From: a virus
Virus record (IMG/VR): IMGVR_UViG_3300036770_002653
Coordinates: 1-30,938 of that record
Strand: one strand, 5' to 3'
Length of the DNA stretch: 30,938 nt
The position numbers and the translations under genes were made by a program. Of the stretch, positions 1-8,576 are shown piece by piece (within the stretch, counting starts at the first letter, position 1; every line of letters begins with the position of its first letter). The notes below the pieces were generated by a model. That model saw only the letters and a program-made list of their open reading frames with translations, did not search any database and had not been told where the DNA came from.

Positions 1-11
1 GCTTTCGTCAT
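1..11 (-). CDS. First codons of the next gene (cut by window edge)
   Basis: Only the first codons of a minus-strand gene are visible: ATG at 11-9 opening M-T-K. An AAGGTGG Shine-Dalgarno lies seven bases before that ATG; a competing ATG at 17 sits too close to the same site. The gene follows the HNH nuclease by about 24 bases and so continues the same transcript. In many phages HNH sits next to the terminase genes, so a packaging gene is possible, but nothing of the protein can be read here. Confidence 0.4.
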
Positions 12-34
12 CGCCATGCCACCTTGGCAGGGGG

Positions 35-382
35 CTATGGGGTGCCTCTCGCACGGGCCGCCGTCTCATTCGCTGTCTTCCTGCTGTGACACGAGTGGCA
101 CAAGCACTGCCCGACATCCACCTCATACCGCGAGCGGCCATCGACACAGACCTTCGTGCCCGGCACGACCGGCGACACATGGTCAGCGTGGGCGTTGCCC
201 TTCTCGCCGCAGACGTGACCGCACGCCCGGCAAGTCCAGTTGTCACGCAGGAGGACAGCACGTCGCCACGCTGAGTGACGCTTGTCCGAGTAGCCCCGCT
301 GGTATCCGTTGGGGCGATTCTCTTTCCGCTTGATCCGGTAGTTCGGCCGGGCCGCCCGGATGAACTCGATGCGCTGCGGCAT
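35..382 (-). CDS. HNH endonuclease
   Basis: A 115-residue protein of the phage HNH nuclease family. Zinc/active-site signature: CRACG near residues 50-54, HADHVSP near 65-71 (the histidine-rich core that holds the catalytic metal), and LCHSCHSRKTANE near 94-106 (second CxxC and the final N/K part of the motif). The N-terminus is basic. Stand-alone HNH proteins of this size usually lie beside the terminase genes and assist cleavage during genome packaging; others are homing nucleases. It starts four bases after the GDP-mannose dehydratase stop. The HNH call is firm; the packaging role is inferred from location and family only, since terminase is outside the window. Confidence 0.88.
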   Translation of the reverse strand: MPQRIEFIRAARPNYRIKRKENRPNGYQRGYSDKRHSAWRRAVLLRDNWTCRACGHVCGEKGNAHADHVSPVVPGTKVCVDGRSRYEVDVGQCLCHSCHSRKTANETAARARGTP

Positions 383-386
383 AGCC

Positions 387-1355
387 TCACGCTACCACGC
401 GTCCCCATAACGCTTGCAGTTCTGCGTCCATCATCCCCGCCACGAGACCCTCGAACGTGACCTTCGGCACCCAGCCCAGCGCTCGGCGTGCCTTGCTCGC
501 GTCGCCTTGGAGGAGATCCACCTCGGCCGGTCGGTAGTAGCGAGGGTCGATCTCTACGTGGTCGCGGTAGTCCAGCCCAACGTGGGCAAACGCCCGCTCG
601 CAGAACTCCCGCACGCTGTGCGTCTCGCCGGTCGCGATGACATAGTCGTCGGGGTCGTCCTCTTGCATCATGAGCCACATCGCCTCCACGTAGTCGGCTG
701 CGTGGCCCCAGTCACGCCGGGCGTCGAGGTTGCCGAGGTACAGCGTCTCGGGGATGCCGCTCGCGATCCGTGCCGCTGCCCGTGTGATCTTCCGCGTCAC
801 GAACGTCTCGCCCCGCCTCGGACTCTCGTGGTTGAACAGGATGCCGCACGAGGCGTGCATCCCGTAACTCTCGCGGTAGTTCATCGTGATCCAGTGAGCG
901 TAGACCTTCGCGACACCGTACGGCGACCGTGGACGAAACGGCGTCGTCTCACGCTGCGGTGTCTCGGCGACCTGCCCGTACATCTCGGAGGAGGACGCTT
1001 GATAGACGCGGCATCCCGGCACGATGCGGGCGGCTTCGAGGACGTTGAGCGCACCGATGCCGACCGCTTCCGCCGTGTACGCGGGCTGATCGAACGACAC
1101 CCGCACGTGCGACTGTGCCGCGAGGTTGTAGAGTTCGTCGGGCTCGATCTCGGCGACGAGCCGTGCCATAGCACCGCCGTCGGTCACGTCGCCGTAGTGG
1201 AGGTTGAGCCGATCGAAGATGTGTTCGATCCGCTGCGTGCCGAACGTGCTCGACCGTCGCACGATGCCGTGGACGATGTAGCCCTTCGCGAGCAGGAGCT
1301 CGGCGAGATACGAGCCGTCCTGCCCTGTGATGCCGGTGATCAGAGCGACGCGCAT
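387..1355 (-). CDS. gmd: GDP-mannose 4,6-dehydratase
   Basis: Converts GDP-D-mannose to GDP-4-keto-6-deoxymannose, the first step of GDP-L-fucose synthesis in the cytoplasm. The 322-residue product has the NAD(P)-binding GITGQDG at residues 8-14, RRSSTF at 33-38, the active-site SSSEMYG at 121-127, and the YGVAK pair Tyr146/Lys150 of the extended short-chain dehydrogenases; the [15 protein letters not shown] segment is characteristic of Gmd. The open frame runs further upstream, but the start chosen at 1355 has GGAGGG just before it and begins exactly at the Rossmann fold. It overlaps the fucose synthase stop by 16 bases, so both enzymes are made together. Length is close to that of shorter bacterial Gmd proteins. 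All key residues are present, so it is probably active. Confidence 0.95.
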   Translation of the reverse strand: MRVALITGITGQDGSYLAELLLAKGYIVHGIVRRSSTFGTQRIEHIFDRLNLHYGDVTDGGAMARLVAEIEPDELYNLAAQSHVRVSFDQPAYTAEAVGIGALNVLEAARIVPGCRVYQASSSEMYGQVAETPQRETTPFRPRSPYGVAKVYAHWITMNYRESYGMHASCGILFNHESPRRGETFVTRKITRAAARIASGIPETLYLGNLDARRDWGHAADYVEAMWLMMQEDDPDDYVIATGETHSVREFCERAFAHVGLDYRDHVEIDPRYYRPAEVDLLQGDASKARRALGWVPKVTFEGLVAGMMDAELQALWGRVVA

Positions 1356-2266
1356 TGATCCCTCCACCACGCGACCGTCTCGGCGATGCCGTTCTGTAGG
1401 CTGACCCTCGGCGTCCACCCGAGGATCTCGCGGGCTCGCGTCGCATCGACCGCACGGCGCGGCTGACCGTCGGGCTTCGATGCGTCCCAGAGAATCGTGC
1501 CCATGTAGCCGCACTCGCCAGCGATCATCTCGGCCAATTTCCTCATCTGCACTTCGCCGCCGCCACCCAGGTTGATCGGGTCTGGCGTCGTCACTGTCTC
1601 CGCTGCTCGCACGATGCCTTCCGCAGCGTCATCGACGTGCAAGAACTCCCGCGACGCCGAGCCCGTGCCCCAGAGCGTGACCGGGTCGGTTCGGCAGAAT
1701 CGGCGGATCATCGCCGGGATGACGTGCGACGACGCCGGGTCGAAGTTGTCGAATGGTCCGTAGAGATTGGTCGGAATCACAACGGAACCCGGCAAGGAAT
1801 ATTGCTTGTGGTACTGCCGCAAGAGTTCGTACACCGCACGCTTCGCGATGCCATAGCCCGCGTTCGTCGGCTCGGGGTAGCCGTTCCACAGATCCGCCTC
1901 GACGAACGGCACCAAAGGCGACAGCGGGTACGAGCACACCGTGCCGACGACGACAACCTTCTCGACCTCGAACCGTCGGCACTGCTCGACGACGTTCACG
2001 CCCATCGCGAGGTTCGCGTACGTGAACCGGCCCGGCGTCTTCATGTTCGCGCCGATGCCGCCGACTTCGGCTGCGAGGTGCAGCACGACTTCGGGTCGCA
2101 CGTCGTCGAACAGGTCGACGGTGTCCTCTTCGCTGGTCAAGTCGCACGCGATGCGACGCGGCACCGTGACCTGCGCGCAGCCCCGCTGGGTCAAGAGACG
2201 GCACACGGCACGACCGAGGAAGCCGGCACCGCCCGTGACGAGGATTCGCTTGGTCGAGAGTTCCAT
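1340..2266 (-). CDS. fcl: GDP-L-fucose synthase (epimerase/reductase)
   Basis: Turns GDP-4-keto-6-deoxymannose into GDP-L-fucose (3,5-epimerisation and NADPH reduction). The 308 residues show the nucleotide-binding GGAGFLG at 12-18, the HLAAEVGGI segment, a VGTVCSYP active-site strand with Cys111/Ser112, YGIAK with Tyr138 and Lys142, SREFLHVDD, and a C-terminal KPDGQPRR typical of Fcl. Its stop overlaps the gmd start, the classic gmd-fcl pair, so a phage-encoded route from GDP-mannose to GDP-fucose is complete. The upstream glycosyltransferase ends 26 bases before this start; no strong ribosome site is seen. GDP-fucose may feed glycosyltransferases in the window, although donor specificity cannot be read from sequence. 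Confidence 0.95.
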   Translation of the reverse strand: MELSTKRILVTGGAGFLGRAVCRLLTQRGCAQVTVPRRIACDLTSEEDTVDLFDDVRPEVVLHLAAEVGGIGANMKTPGRFTYANLAMGVNVVEQCRRFEVEKVVVVGTVCSYPLSPLVPFVEADLWNGYPEPTNAGYGIAKRAVYELLRQYHKQYSLPGSVVIPTNLYGPFDNFDPASSHVIPAMIRRFCRTDPVTLWGTGSASREFLHVDDAAEGIVRAAETVTTPDPINLGGGGEVQMRKLAEMIAGECGYMGTILWDASKPDGQPRRAVDATRAREILGWTPRVSLQNGIAETVAWWRDQCASL

Positions 2267-2292
2267 GCCCGCATCGTGGCGGGTGTGTCAAC

Positions 2293-3228
2293 TCAGTCAT
2301 CCTCTCGCCGGCTGGCGAAGTATCCCCGCACCCACTCGACGAGCTCGGGCGGTGCCGCGTCCGTCCACGCCAAGAGCCCGTTGTCGTCGACTTCGACGTG
2401 CTCGCGCGGGTCGAAGCCGGCGTCGATCACCGGCTGCCACCGATCGACATACTGCCGGTCGGCCCGCGAGCCGTGGTACAGATGAACCGCATCGCCCGTG
2501 AGGCAGGCGATGTCGCCCTGCACCTTCGCGTGCGCGACCTCGCCCCACGCTGAGAAATCCGCCGCCATGCCGGGCGTGCAGCGCCGCATGCAGCGACTCG
2601 ATTCCATCCCGACCCATGCTTCCAGGCACATCGCGTCACCGCTGCCCACGATGTGACGGTCGTAGAGGGGAAACACTTCGCGTCGTGCCGCCCACGCTCC
2701 ACCCGGCGAGCACGCAACCCGCTGCGTGTACCGCGTGGCGAGATCGCCGACGCAATTCAGCACCTCGCCGACGCGGCCCAGCCGATCGGCGCAGTGCCAG
2801 CGGTGCCAGAGTTGGACGACCGGGGAGAGCTCAAGCTCGTTACGAAGCCTCGCCTCCCACTGCGGATCGAGGAGCAGGATGTCGGCATCGATCCACGCCA
2901 CCTTATCGAACCGCTTGGGCAGCCGCTCGACCGCGAGGTTGATGAGCCGCTCTTTCTGCCAGAGCACGTTGCGATCGGTGCCACGCACCTGGAGCCACGC
3001 ATCGTCACTCGCGAAGTCCTGCCCGTCGTACGCGACTTCGACGTTGAACGTCGGGACGCTCCACCATCGCATCTCGTGGAGGAACCGCAGGTAGTTCCGT
3101 CGCAGCGACTGCCAGCCGGCCGGGTTCCAGAAGACGCAGACGACCGCGAGATCGCCGGGCATCGGCGTGCGTCTTCGGCGACGCTGCGGCATCTGCTGCG
3201 ACCGCAGCATCTCACCGATGCGTGCCAT
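2293..3228 (-). CDS. Glycosyltransferase, GT-A-like, phage tail-region type
   Basis: A 311-residue protein that looks like a GT-A-fold glycosyltransferase. Visible signs are a beta-alpha start AVVCVFWNP, a region VLWQKERLINLAVE, and the metal-binding DAD in VAWIDADILLLDP (about residues 111-120). The late GDAVHLYHGSRADRQYVDRW block is of a kind often seen in glycosyltransferases encoded near phage tail genes. The frame can start at GTG 3231 or ATG 3228; the ATG overlaps the upstream TGA as TGATG, the arrangement used repeatedly in this genome, so it was preferred. It lies just before fcl-gmd, so it might use GDP-fucose, but donor and acceptor are unknown. A role in decorating tail fibres or the host envelope is inference. 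Confidence 0.75.
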   Translation of the reverse strand: MARIGEMLRSQQMPQRRRRRTPMPGDLAVVCVFWNPAGWQSLRRNYLRFLHEMRWWSVPTFNVEVAYDGQDFASDDAWLQVRGTDRNVLWQKERLINLAVERLPKRFDKVAWIDADILLLDPQWEARLRNELELSPVVQLWHRWHCADRLGRVGEVLNCVGDLATRYTQRVACSPGGAWAARREVFPLYDRHIVGSGDAMCLEAWVGMESSRCMRRCTPGMAADFSAWGEVAHAKVQGDIACLTGDAVHLYHGSRADRQYVDRWQPVIDAGFDPREHVEVDDNGLLAWTDAAPPELVEWVRGYFASRREDD

Positions 3229-3539
3229 CACTCAGGCGTCGCCACCACGCCCTGCTCGATGCCCACCTTGCCCACGTAGTTCATCAGCGCCCCGACCGCC
3301 GCCGCGAGGTCGGGATCGCTGTCGGCTCCCGCGAGCAGGTCTCGCACGTGCAGCCGCACCGGCTCGGCTGGTGCCTCTTCGAAGCCGTGGTCGGTGGTGC
3401 GGAATCGGACGAGGGTCACGCGGGCCTCTGCTTCGCCGCCTGTCGGGGATGACACTACGATCTCGCGGACCCACAGGCGGTCGTATACAGCCGATATGGA
3501 CAGCGGTTCAGCGCAGTACAGCGTGGGGATGTCAGGCAT
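3228..3539 (-). CDS. Hypothetical protein between tail fibre and glycosyltransferase
   Basis: A 103-residue protein not matched to a family. It has an N-terminal aliphatic beta-type region, a middle RVTLVRFRTTDHGFEEAPAE, and a helical acidic C-terminus. There are no cysteine clusters, signal peptide or membrane segment. GAGGAG lies upstream of the ATG at 3539, inside the last codons of the tail-fibre gene, supporting the start. The stop overlaps the next gene as TGATG. The size and position directly after a fibre suggest a fibre accessory or chaperone-like protein, but this is only positional. Confidence 0.7.
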   Translation of the reverse strand: MPDIPTLYCAEPLSISAVYDRLWVREIVVSSPTGGEAEARVTLVRFRTTDHGFEEAPAEPVRLHVRDLLAGADSDPDLAAAVGALMNYVGKVGIEQGVVATPE

Positions 3540-3542
3540 GGC

Positions 3543-5024
3543 TCACTCCTCGTAGACCAGTTTCTCGCCAGTGAGTTGTTCCAGCAGCCGCACCACGCGG
3601 AGCATATCGACGTTGATCCTGCGGCCGTCACGCTCTGAGTAGTACGCCCACGCCATAGGCTCACTCGGCCCGTCTGGGATCAGCGGAAACGAGTGTGGCG
3701 ACAGCGTCGTCACGTTGCCCGCCTCGTCACGCACTCGCAGTTCCGATGAGTTGCTGACATCGGCAGCAAAAAGGACGACGCCGTCGGTGATGTTCGCAGT
3801 AGGCGCGGTTCCGTTTTTGATGTGGATGCACCCGACCGCAGATGTCGCTGCGTCGGCTCCGTTGATGCGAACATTCCCGCTGGCATCCACCCGCACCCGC
3901 TCGGTGCCGCCAGTCACAAGCGACAGCGTATTAGCGCCGCCTACCTGCTGCACACCGCTGTCGTCGTCCCCTGACACCGCCAGTCCCGGCTTGTACGATC
4001 CGCTGCTGCCGCTGCCTGCGGTGACGAGGACTTGCCCACGCGACATGACGATGTCGCCGTTGTTCTTGAACGTCGTCGAAACCTCAGACGCAAAGATGCC
4101 GTGAGCGAAGACGAACTCCGTAGCCTCAAATCGCATTGCCGTGTAGCCGCTGCCGAAGTCGGCAGAGACGATATACGCCGTCCCTGTCACGGCAGACGTT
4201 GGCGCTGTGCCTTCGCTGGGCGCGAAACTCAACCGCACCTGCTTGCTGCTGCCGCCGACCGATAGGCCAGAGTTTGCCGCCGTGCTGGTGACGATCGCTC
4301 CTGCGGCCAGAGTTGCGGTGCCTGTGAATGTAGGACTCGCCGTCGGCTGCACGGAGAGCGTGGTGCGCGCCGCTGCGGCGTCGGCATCGTCGATCAGCGA
4401 GCGGCCGAACGACGTGCAGGTGATCTCCTCCACGTCGCCTGCACCCGCAGACGAGCGACCGAGCAGGCGGTCGGTGGCGGAGACGTTTTGAATTTTCGCG
4501 TACGTGACGGCGTCGTTCTGAATCTTCGCCGTGCTGACGGTGTTGTCCGTCGGCGTGCGGGTGTCGCTCAGGCGGGCGTCGTTGCCCTCGCAGAACGACG
4601 ATGCCGCCGTGCCGAAAGTGCCCGTCGTCAACACACCCGACGTTGTGGTGATGACCGGCAGGTTCGCCGTCGATCCGATCGCACCGGCGTTGCTGATGTT
4701 GCCGTGCGTGTGCGATGTCGGCGTCCTCGCATCGGAGAGCCGCGAGTCGTTGCCCTGACACGCGGTGCCGCTGCTAGTCCCGTACGTCACGCTCACCGTG
4801 CCCGACGAAACGCCGAGCCCCGTGCCGACGATCATCGCACCGGCAGCCAGCGTCGTCGCGAGGGGCAGGCGGGCGGCGTCAAGCGTGCCGGAGGTGATCA
4901 CGCTCGCAGGCAGCGCCGCAGGCGTCGCGACGATCTCCCACGCATAGCCGCTCCATGAGTAGGTGCGGCCGTTTTGCGTCGATTGATCGTTGACGGCGGG
5001 GGATGCGGGGAAGGAGAAAGGCAT
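3543..5024 (-). CDS. Large tail-fibre/adhesin protein
   Basis: A 493-residue low-complexity beta-rich protein with the hallmarks of a trimeric phage fibre. The N-terminus has a short WSGYAWEI block. A shaft of GTLDAARLP-like repeats follows, with the module GNDSRLSDARTPTSHTHGN at about residues 91-109 and a related GNDARLSDTRTPTDNT near 148-163, then STAKIQNDAVTYAKIQN. The C-terminal AADVSNSSELRVRDEAGNVTTLSP, ending in a helical YYSERDGRRINVDMLRVVRLLEQLTGEKLVYEE, resembles a terminal trimerisation or cleavable chaperone region. GGAGTAGCC precedes the ATG. Such proteins bind the host surface and evolve by swapping modules. Confidence 0.85.
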   Translation of the reverse strand: MPFSFPASPAVNDQSTQNGRTYSWSGYAWEIVATPAALPASVITSGTLDAARLPLATTLAAGAMIVGTGLGVSSGTVSVTYGTSSGTACQGNDSRLSDARTPTSHTHGNISNAGAIGSTANLPVITTTSGVLTTGTFGTAASSFCEGNDARLSDTRTPTDNTVSTAKIQNDAVTYAKIQNVSATDRLLGRSSAGAGDVEEITCTSFGRSLIDDADAAAARTTLSVQPTASPTFTGTATLAAGAIVTSTAANSGLSVGGSSKQVRLSFAPSEGTAPTSAVTGTAYIVSADFGSGYTAMRFEATEFVFAHGIFASEVSTTFKNNGDIVMSRGQVLVTAGSGSSGSYKPGLAVSGDDDSGVQQVGGANTLSLVTGGTERVRVDASGNVRINGADAATSAVGCIHIKNGTAPTANITDGVVLFAADVSNSSELRVRDEAGNVTTLSPHSFPLIPDGPSEPMAWAYYSERDGRRINVDMLRVVRLLEQLTGEKLVYEE

Positions 5025-5045
5025 GGCTACTCCGCGTCGATCGCC

Positions 5046-5231
5046 TCAATCCCTCGCCACCGCTCGCGGTGGCCGCACTACTTGCAGCACCTTGAGCAGA
5101 ACGGCCGATTGTTCTTCGTCATGCTGCGCCGCAAGCGTGCGAATCGTGTTTACCTCTGCATCAGTCAACGTCGGCACGTCCACAAGACGCCAGCCATAAG
5201 GTCGCGAATTATCGGGCTGCATAATGGTCAT
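5046..5231 (-). CDS. Small hypothetical protein between fibre genes
   Basis: A 61-residue product fitting exactly between the LamG-protein stop (5235) region and the large fibre start (5024). The middle, LTDAEVNTIRTLAAQHDEEQSAVLLKVLQVV, is predicted to be helical and amphipathic; the start MTIMQPDNSRPYGWRLVDVP is polar. It has the gene order and orientation of its neighbours and no better competing frame. The family is unknown; tail-fibre assembly or connector functions are possible but unsupported. Confidence 0.55.
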   Translation of the reverse strand: MTIMQPDNSRPYGWRLVDVPTLTDAEVNTIRTLAAQHDEEQSAVLLKVLQVVRPPRAVARD

Positions 5232-5234
5232 GGC

Positions 5235-6005
5235 TCAATATTGTCCAGGCGTGAATGCTGCTGTGTAGAACGCTTCTTTTGCAAACCGAAAGTCATCCAG
5301 GTAGCCAGCGACCTCCTGTCCGCCGCTTCCTGAGCCAGCCATGATTGAAAAATTTCCACTTACGCCGATGGTGCCAGACACAGATATCGTGTTTCCTGCA
5401 ACGCCGTCGCGAAATGTTCTGAGCGTGTTGCCGTCACGCACCAAAGCAAGATGCTGCCATGAGTTGGTTGTCAGCGTCAGTCCTGTACTGTGTCCTACAA
5501 TGTCCCAGTCAGTCGCACTTGAGTTTGCAATATACAACTCTAAGGCTGCGTTATTTGACACTAAAAGGGCTCCTCCGTATGCATTTAAATTCGTCCTATG
5601 CGCCCACATTGTTGCAAACCCTGCGGGAATAGAAGTTGGATACACCCACCCCTCTATCGTGAAATTGCCACTGCCGACATTCATGGCGGAATCGCTGATC
5701 GTGAGATAATCGCCGCTTCCATCGAAAAAACCTGAAGACCCGCCAAACTTGCTTTGCGTTGTGCTTATTTTCGCGTTGCCAACAGCAGTCACAGTCAATG
5801 GCGTATCGCTACTGTCCGTAAATATAGTGCTGTTGTCTGCGCCGTCCATTCGCAGCAGCAAGGTTGCGCCGAAACTTCTCGGCCACGTCCCCGCCCGCTT
5901 GAGCGCATCCGCCTCGCGCAGCGTCCAAACGCCGCTCGCCGCAGAGTTGATCGCCGCCGCCGCAGGGACGCGGTTGAACCCGATGTAGCCGCCGCGTGGT
6001 CGCAT
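5235..6005 (-). CDS. LamG (concanavalin-like) domain virion protein
   Basis: A 256-residue protein made mostly of one LamG/concanavalin A-type jelly-roll, residues about 45-255. Typical landmarks are LLLRMDGADNST at the first strand, FDGSGDYLTI, GNFTIEGWVYPTS, WQHLALVRDGNTLRTFRDG, and the closing GYLDDFRFAKEAFYTAAFTPG. These domains in phage tails bind carbohydrate or close a fibre tip. The first 40 residues (IGFNRVPAAAAINSAASGVWTLREA) are a short attachment segment. ATG at 6005 overlaps the upstream TGA as TGATG; GTG at 6008 is possible. Base composition from about 5235 to 5850 is visibly richer in A+T than all neighbours, a sign of recent import of the LamG cassette. Confidence 0.87.
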   Translation of the reverse strand: MRPRGGYIGFNRVPAAAAINSAASGVWTLREADALKRAGTWPRSFGATLLLRMDGADNSTIFTDSSDTPLTVTAVGNAKISTTQSKFGGSSGFFDGSGDYLTISDSAMNVGSGNFTIEGWVYPTSIPAGFATMWAHRTNLNAYGGALLVSNNAALELYIANSSATDWDIVGHSTGLTLTTNSWQHLALVRDGNTLRTFRDGVAGNTISVSGTIGVSGNFSIMAGSGSGGQEVAGYLDDFRFAKEAFYTAAFTPGQY

Positions 6006-6379
6006 CACGCGAACTCCTGATACTCGGCGTCGAACGTCAGATCATTTGCGGCACCTGCGACCGCTCGGATGTCCTGCCCCTCGGTGACTGCGAGCGAACC
6101 GCCATCGTCGTAGACTCGCAGCACAGCGTCCGCCGGAACGCTGACCGTGTTGACGATAGTCGTCGAGTTCGTGCCCACGAATCGCAGGATCGTGATATCC
6201 GCCGCGTTCGTGCCGTCGATGTTGCCGATGTCGAGACGCGTGACTCGCAGCACCGTGCTCGATGTCGATCCGCACGACACGATCAGAGTGGCGTTCGTGC
6301 CGGTCGCCGTCGCCACCGGGCCGCACGCGACCCGCAGATAAACCGTCGCCGCAGTGCTGCCGATATTGGGTGCCGCCAT
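6005..6379 (-). CDS. Beta-rich structural protein, unknown family
   Basis: A 124-residue Thr/Ser/Val-rich protein with alternating hydrophobic strands (TVYLRVACGP, ATLIVSCG, TVLRVTRLDI, ADITILRFVG, AVLRVYDDGGSLAVTEGQDI). It ends in DLTFDAEYQEFA. There is no signal peptide or membrane segment. It lies among tail-fibre genes with a four-base gap to the previous gene and TGATG coupling to the LamG gene. The overall look is that of a small virion or fibre-head protein; no specific family is recognised. Confidence 0.75.
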   Translation of the reverse strand: MAAPNIGSTAATVYLRVACGPVATATGTNATLIVSCGSTSSTVLRVTRLDIGNIDGTNAADITILRFVGTNSTTIVNTVSVPADAVLRVYDDGGSLAVTEGQDIRAVAGAANDLTFDAEYQEFA

Positions 6380-6383
6380 GTTG

Positions 6384-7190
6384 TCACCGTAGCAGGAATG
6401 TCAACGCACGAGAGCCAGCGGATGATCCGCCGCTTGATCCGCCGGAAAGCGATGTCGGCCCGACCTCGACGTACTCCGACCCGGTCCAGCGATAGGACCG
6501 CGAGGCGTCGGTTGCGAGGTACAGCAGCGAGGTGTTGCCGGTTGCCGGGAACACGGAGGTCGTGAGGTACTCGACGACTTCCTCTGTCCCCGAGATCGTG
6601 ATCGCCGTGCCTGCGGTGGCGACCGACACCAGACTCCCAGCCACGATCGACATCGCGCCGGTGATCGTGTTCAGGGAGATGACGCGAGAGACGTTCGTTG
6701 CTGCGGCGTCGGCTTTGGTCCCGAGGCTTGAGTCAATCGACTGTAGCACGTCGTCTAGCGGGTCATTTGTAGTTATGTACTGTAGCTGTAGATTTCCAAC
6801 TGTAATATCAACGCTGCTATGCGTATGTGAGGCAGCCGCCGCCGACACGCTGGTGTGCGTCAGCACGACCGTGCCGGTCTTTCCGTTCACGCTCGACACG
6901 GCATCGTTCGCAGCGGCAATCGTGATCGTCGATCCCGCCGTCGATACCGTGACGTTCGACCCGGCAGCGATCGTCAGCGTGCCGGTGAGCCCGTTGAGCG
7001 ACACGACCCGCGAGACGTTCGTTGCGCCGGGCGTGGCGTACGGTTGCAGCGTGAACGATTGAATCGTCGCGCTGCTGTCCTTGAAGAACAGCTTCGAGTC
7101 GGCCGTGTTGATCGCGAGCTCGCCGTCGGCCAGCGTCGTCGGAGCGACACCCGCTGCGGTGCTTCGCCTCAGTTGGACTGGAATGGGCAT
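6384..7190 (-). CDS. Tail-fibre protein with GELAIN-type N-terminal module
   Basis: A 268-residue fibre protein. The N-terminal PIPVQLRRSTAAGVAPTTLADGELAINTADSKLFF is of the widespread phage module that begins many receptor-binding fibres and probably attaches to the virion. It is followed by two VSRV(I/V)SLN-(T)-GT/GA repeats (NVSRVVSLNGLTGTLTIAAGS and NVSRVISLNTITGAMSIVAGS), then a Ser/Gly-rich end with a YRWTGSEYVEVGPTS block. ATG at 7190 makes TGATG with the upstream stop; TTG at 7193 is an alternative. A short stretch at about 6765-6830 is unusually A+T-rich and lies between the repeats, a likely module junction. Confidence 0.82.
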   Translation of the reverse strand: MPIPVQLRRSTAAGVAPTTLADGELAINTADSKLFFKDSSATIQSFTLQPYATPGATNVSRVVSLNGLTGTLTIAAGSNVTVSTAGSTITIAAANDAVSSVNGKTGTVVLTHTSVSAAAASHTHSSVDITVGNLQLQYITTNDPLDDVLQSIDSSLGTKADAAATNVSRVISLNTITGAMSIVAGSLVSVATAGTAITISGTEEVVEYLTTSVFPATGNTSLLYLATDASRSYRWTGSEYVEVGPTSLSGGSSGGSSAGSRALTFLLR

Positions 7191-8266
7191 CAAAAAGTCC
7201 CGCCGTCGATGCTCGTCGCCCAGGCGATCGTGTCGCTCGATGCCGTGTAGGCGAGGAGTCCATCGTTCGTACCGCCACCGTCAAGCGCGGTGATCGTGTT
7301 CACATCGTTGGCGACGAGTACCGTGCCCTTCGCCACGCTGGTCAGCCCGGTGCCGCCGTAGGCGACGCCGATGGCAGTGCCTTGCCAGACGCCGGTAGCG
7401 ATCGTGCCGACGCTCGTGAGCGATGACGAAACGACCGTGGAGCCCAGCGTGGTCTTGCTCAGAACCGACACGCCGTCGATCCGGTAGGCGTAGGTGGCGG
7501 TGAGCTCGATGTTCTGGTTGTAAGTCCACGAGTCGGTGCTGTTGACCCAGAGGATCGTCTTGTCCGTAGACCCGCGAAGTGTCAACCCGCCACCGTCGGC
7601 GGTCGTGTCTGTGGGGCTATAGACGCTGCCGAGCTCGATGTTCTTGTCGTCAACCGTGACGGTCGTCGAGTTGACCGTCGTGACCGTGCCGTTGACCGTG
7701 AGGTTGCCGGTCACCGTGAGATCGCCACCGACCGTCGCGTTGCCGCTGGTCGTGAGCGTCGTCGCTGCGATCTGCCCGGCCGAGCCGTAGATCACCGCAC
7801 GCGAGTTCACCACCGTGTTTGCGATCGAGCCATCGACGAGGTTCAACTCAGCGGCCGACGACGTGACAGTGGTCGAGCCGACCTGGAACGTGCCCGTGAC
7901 GTTGACCGTGCCGCTGAACGTGTACGTGCCGGTCGGCGTCGCCGTGCCCGACATCGGGATGTAGACGCCCGACAGTGACGGGATGTCGTCGGCAGTCAGC
8001 GCCCGGAACGTCGGTGCAGCGGCGGCACCGCTCGTCGGTCCAGCGAGGACCGTGTTCGCCGCGCGGACTTCGGTGATCGAGACGAATGCACCCGAGCCAC
8101 CGATCGCGATGATGCTGGTAGCCGAGCCGCCAGCGCCGCCGGTGCCCGTGCCGTAGTAGAGGATGTTGGAGTTTTCGTTGAACGCGAGCTCCGCGTTGGC
8201 GAGCGAACTCGGCGCTCCTGCACCACCGGACGATGCGCGCCTTTTGATTCTGATCGTGTTCGGCAT
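7190..8266 (-). CDS. Tail-fibre protein with beta-helical shaft
   Basis: A 358-residue fibre protein. Its N-terminus, IRIKRRASSGGAGAPSSLANAELAFN, is paralogous to the start of the next fibre downstream. The shaft has GTYTFSGTVNVTGTFQVGST, GDLTVTGNLTVNGT and STTVTVDDKNIELGSVYSPT, a block common in virion proteins of environmental phages, and then SLTSVGTIATGVWQGTAIGVAYGGTG, a shaft repeat typical of long fibres. It ends in SIDGGTF, like the LTDGGNF end of the neighbouring 96-residue protein. The start at 8266 has AAAGGA about nine bases upstream. Confidence 0.85.
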   Translation of the reverse strand: MPNTIRIKRRASSGGAGAPSSLANAELAFNENSNILYYGTGTGGAGGSATSIIAIGGSGAFVSITEVRAANTVLAGPTSGAAAAPTFRALTADDIPSLSGVYIPMSGTATPTGTYTFSGTVNVTGTFQVGSTTVTSSAAELNLVDGSIANTVVNSRAVIYGSAGQIAATTLTTSGNATVGGDLTVTGNLTVNGTVTTVNSTTVTVDDKNIELGSVYSPTDTTADGGGLTLRGSTDKTILWVNSTDSWTYNQNIELTATYAYRIDGVSVLSKTTLGSTVVSSSLTSVGTIATGVWQGTAIGVAYGGTGLTSVAKGTVLVANDVNTITALDGGGTNDGLLAYTASSDTIAWATSIDGGTF

Positions 8267-8285
8267 CTCAGTGTCCTTTCACCTT

Positions 8286-8576
8286 CTAGAAATTTCCGCC
8301 GTCGGTCAGGTTCACTTCGGCATAGTCACTCCACCGCGAAGTCGAGCCGTTGTATCGAAGCACGTCACCATCGGCGGCAGCGGTGATCTCCACGTCGGAC
8401 AGCGTCGCGAGGCTCGTCGCACCGCCGCCTTCGCCGGTCGCGCCCGCCGGTCCCTGCGGCCCGATGCCCGCGAGCACGGTCGCCGAGATCGCCACGGGCG
8501 ACACCGCGACGCTCGCGCCGCTTTCGGTCACGCTTGCCGTGATCGGTGATCCCGAGACGCTCGCCGTGATGCTCAC
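8286..8576 (-). CDS. Small collagen-like fibre protein
   Basis: A 96-residue fibre component. GPQGPAGATGEGG at about residues 39-51 gives four Gly-X-Y collagen triplets, a trimer-forming phage-fibre element. The C-terminal half DGDVLRYNGSTSRWSDYAEVNLTDGGNF is a recurrent phage fibre ending. The open frame extends to 8636, but the true start is GTG at 8576: GGAGGTGA lies eight bases upstream and the GTG overlaps the upstream TGA as GTGA. The extra 20 upstream residues are arginine-rich and lie inside the preceding gene. Confidence 0.8.
   Translation of the reverse strand: MSITASVSGSPITASVTESGASVAVSPVAISATVLAGIGPQGPAGATGEGGGATSLATLSDVEITAAADGDVLRYNGSTSRWSDYAEVNLTDGGNF

Noticed and set aside
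414-1358. Long plus-strand frame of 314 residues opposite gmd
   Set aside because: It is rich in Arg, Val, His and Asp, typical of the reverse frame of a GC-rich gene, and the minus strand has a complete dehydratase with all motifs.
1356-1514. 53 extra N-terminal residues for GDP-mannose dehydratase
   Set aside because: The extension is arginine-rich and lies inside the fcl end, while the Rossmann fold begins exactly at the ATG with GGAGGG.
1637-2485. Plus-strand 282-residue frame opposite fucose synthase
   Set aside because: Arg-rich reverse shadow with no ribosome site or family pattern; fcl is clear on the other strand.
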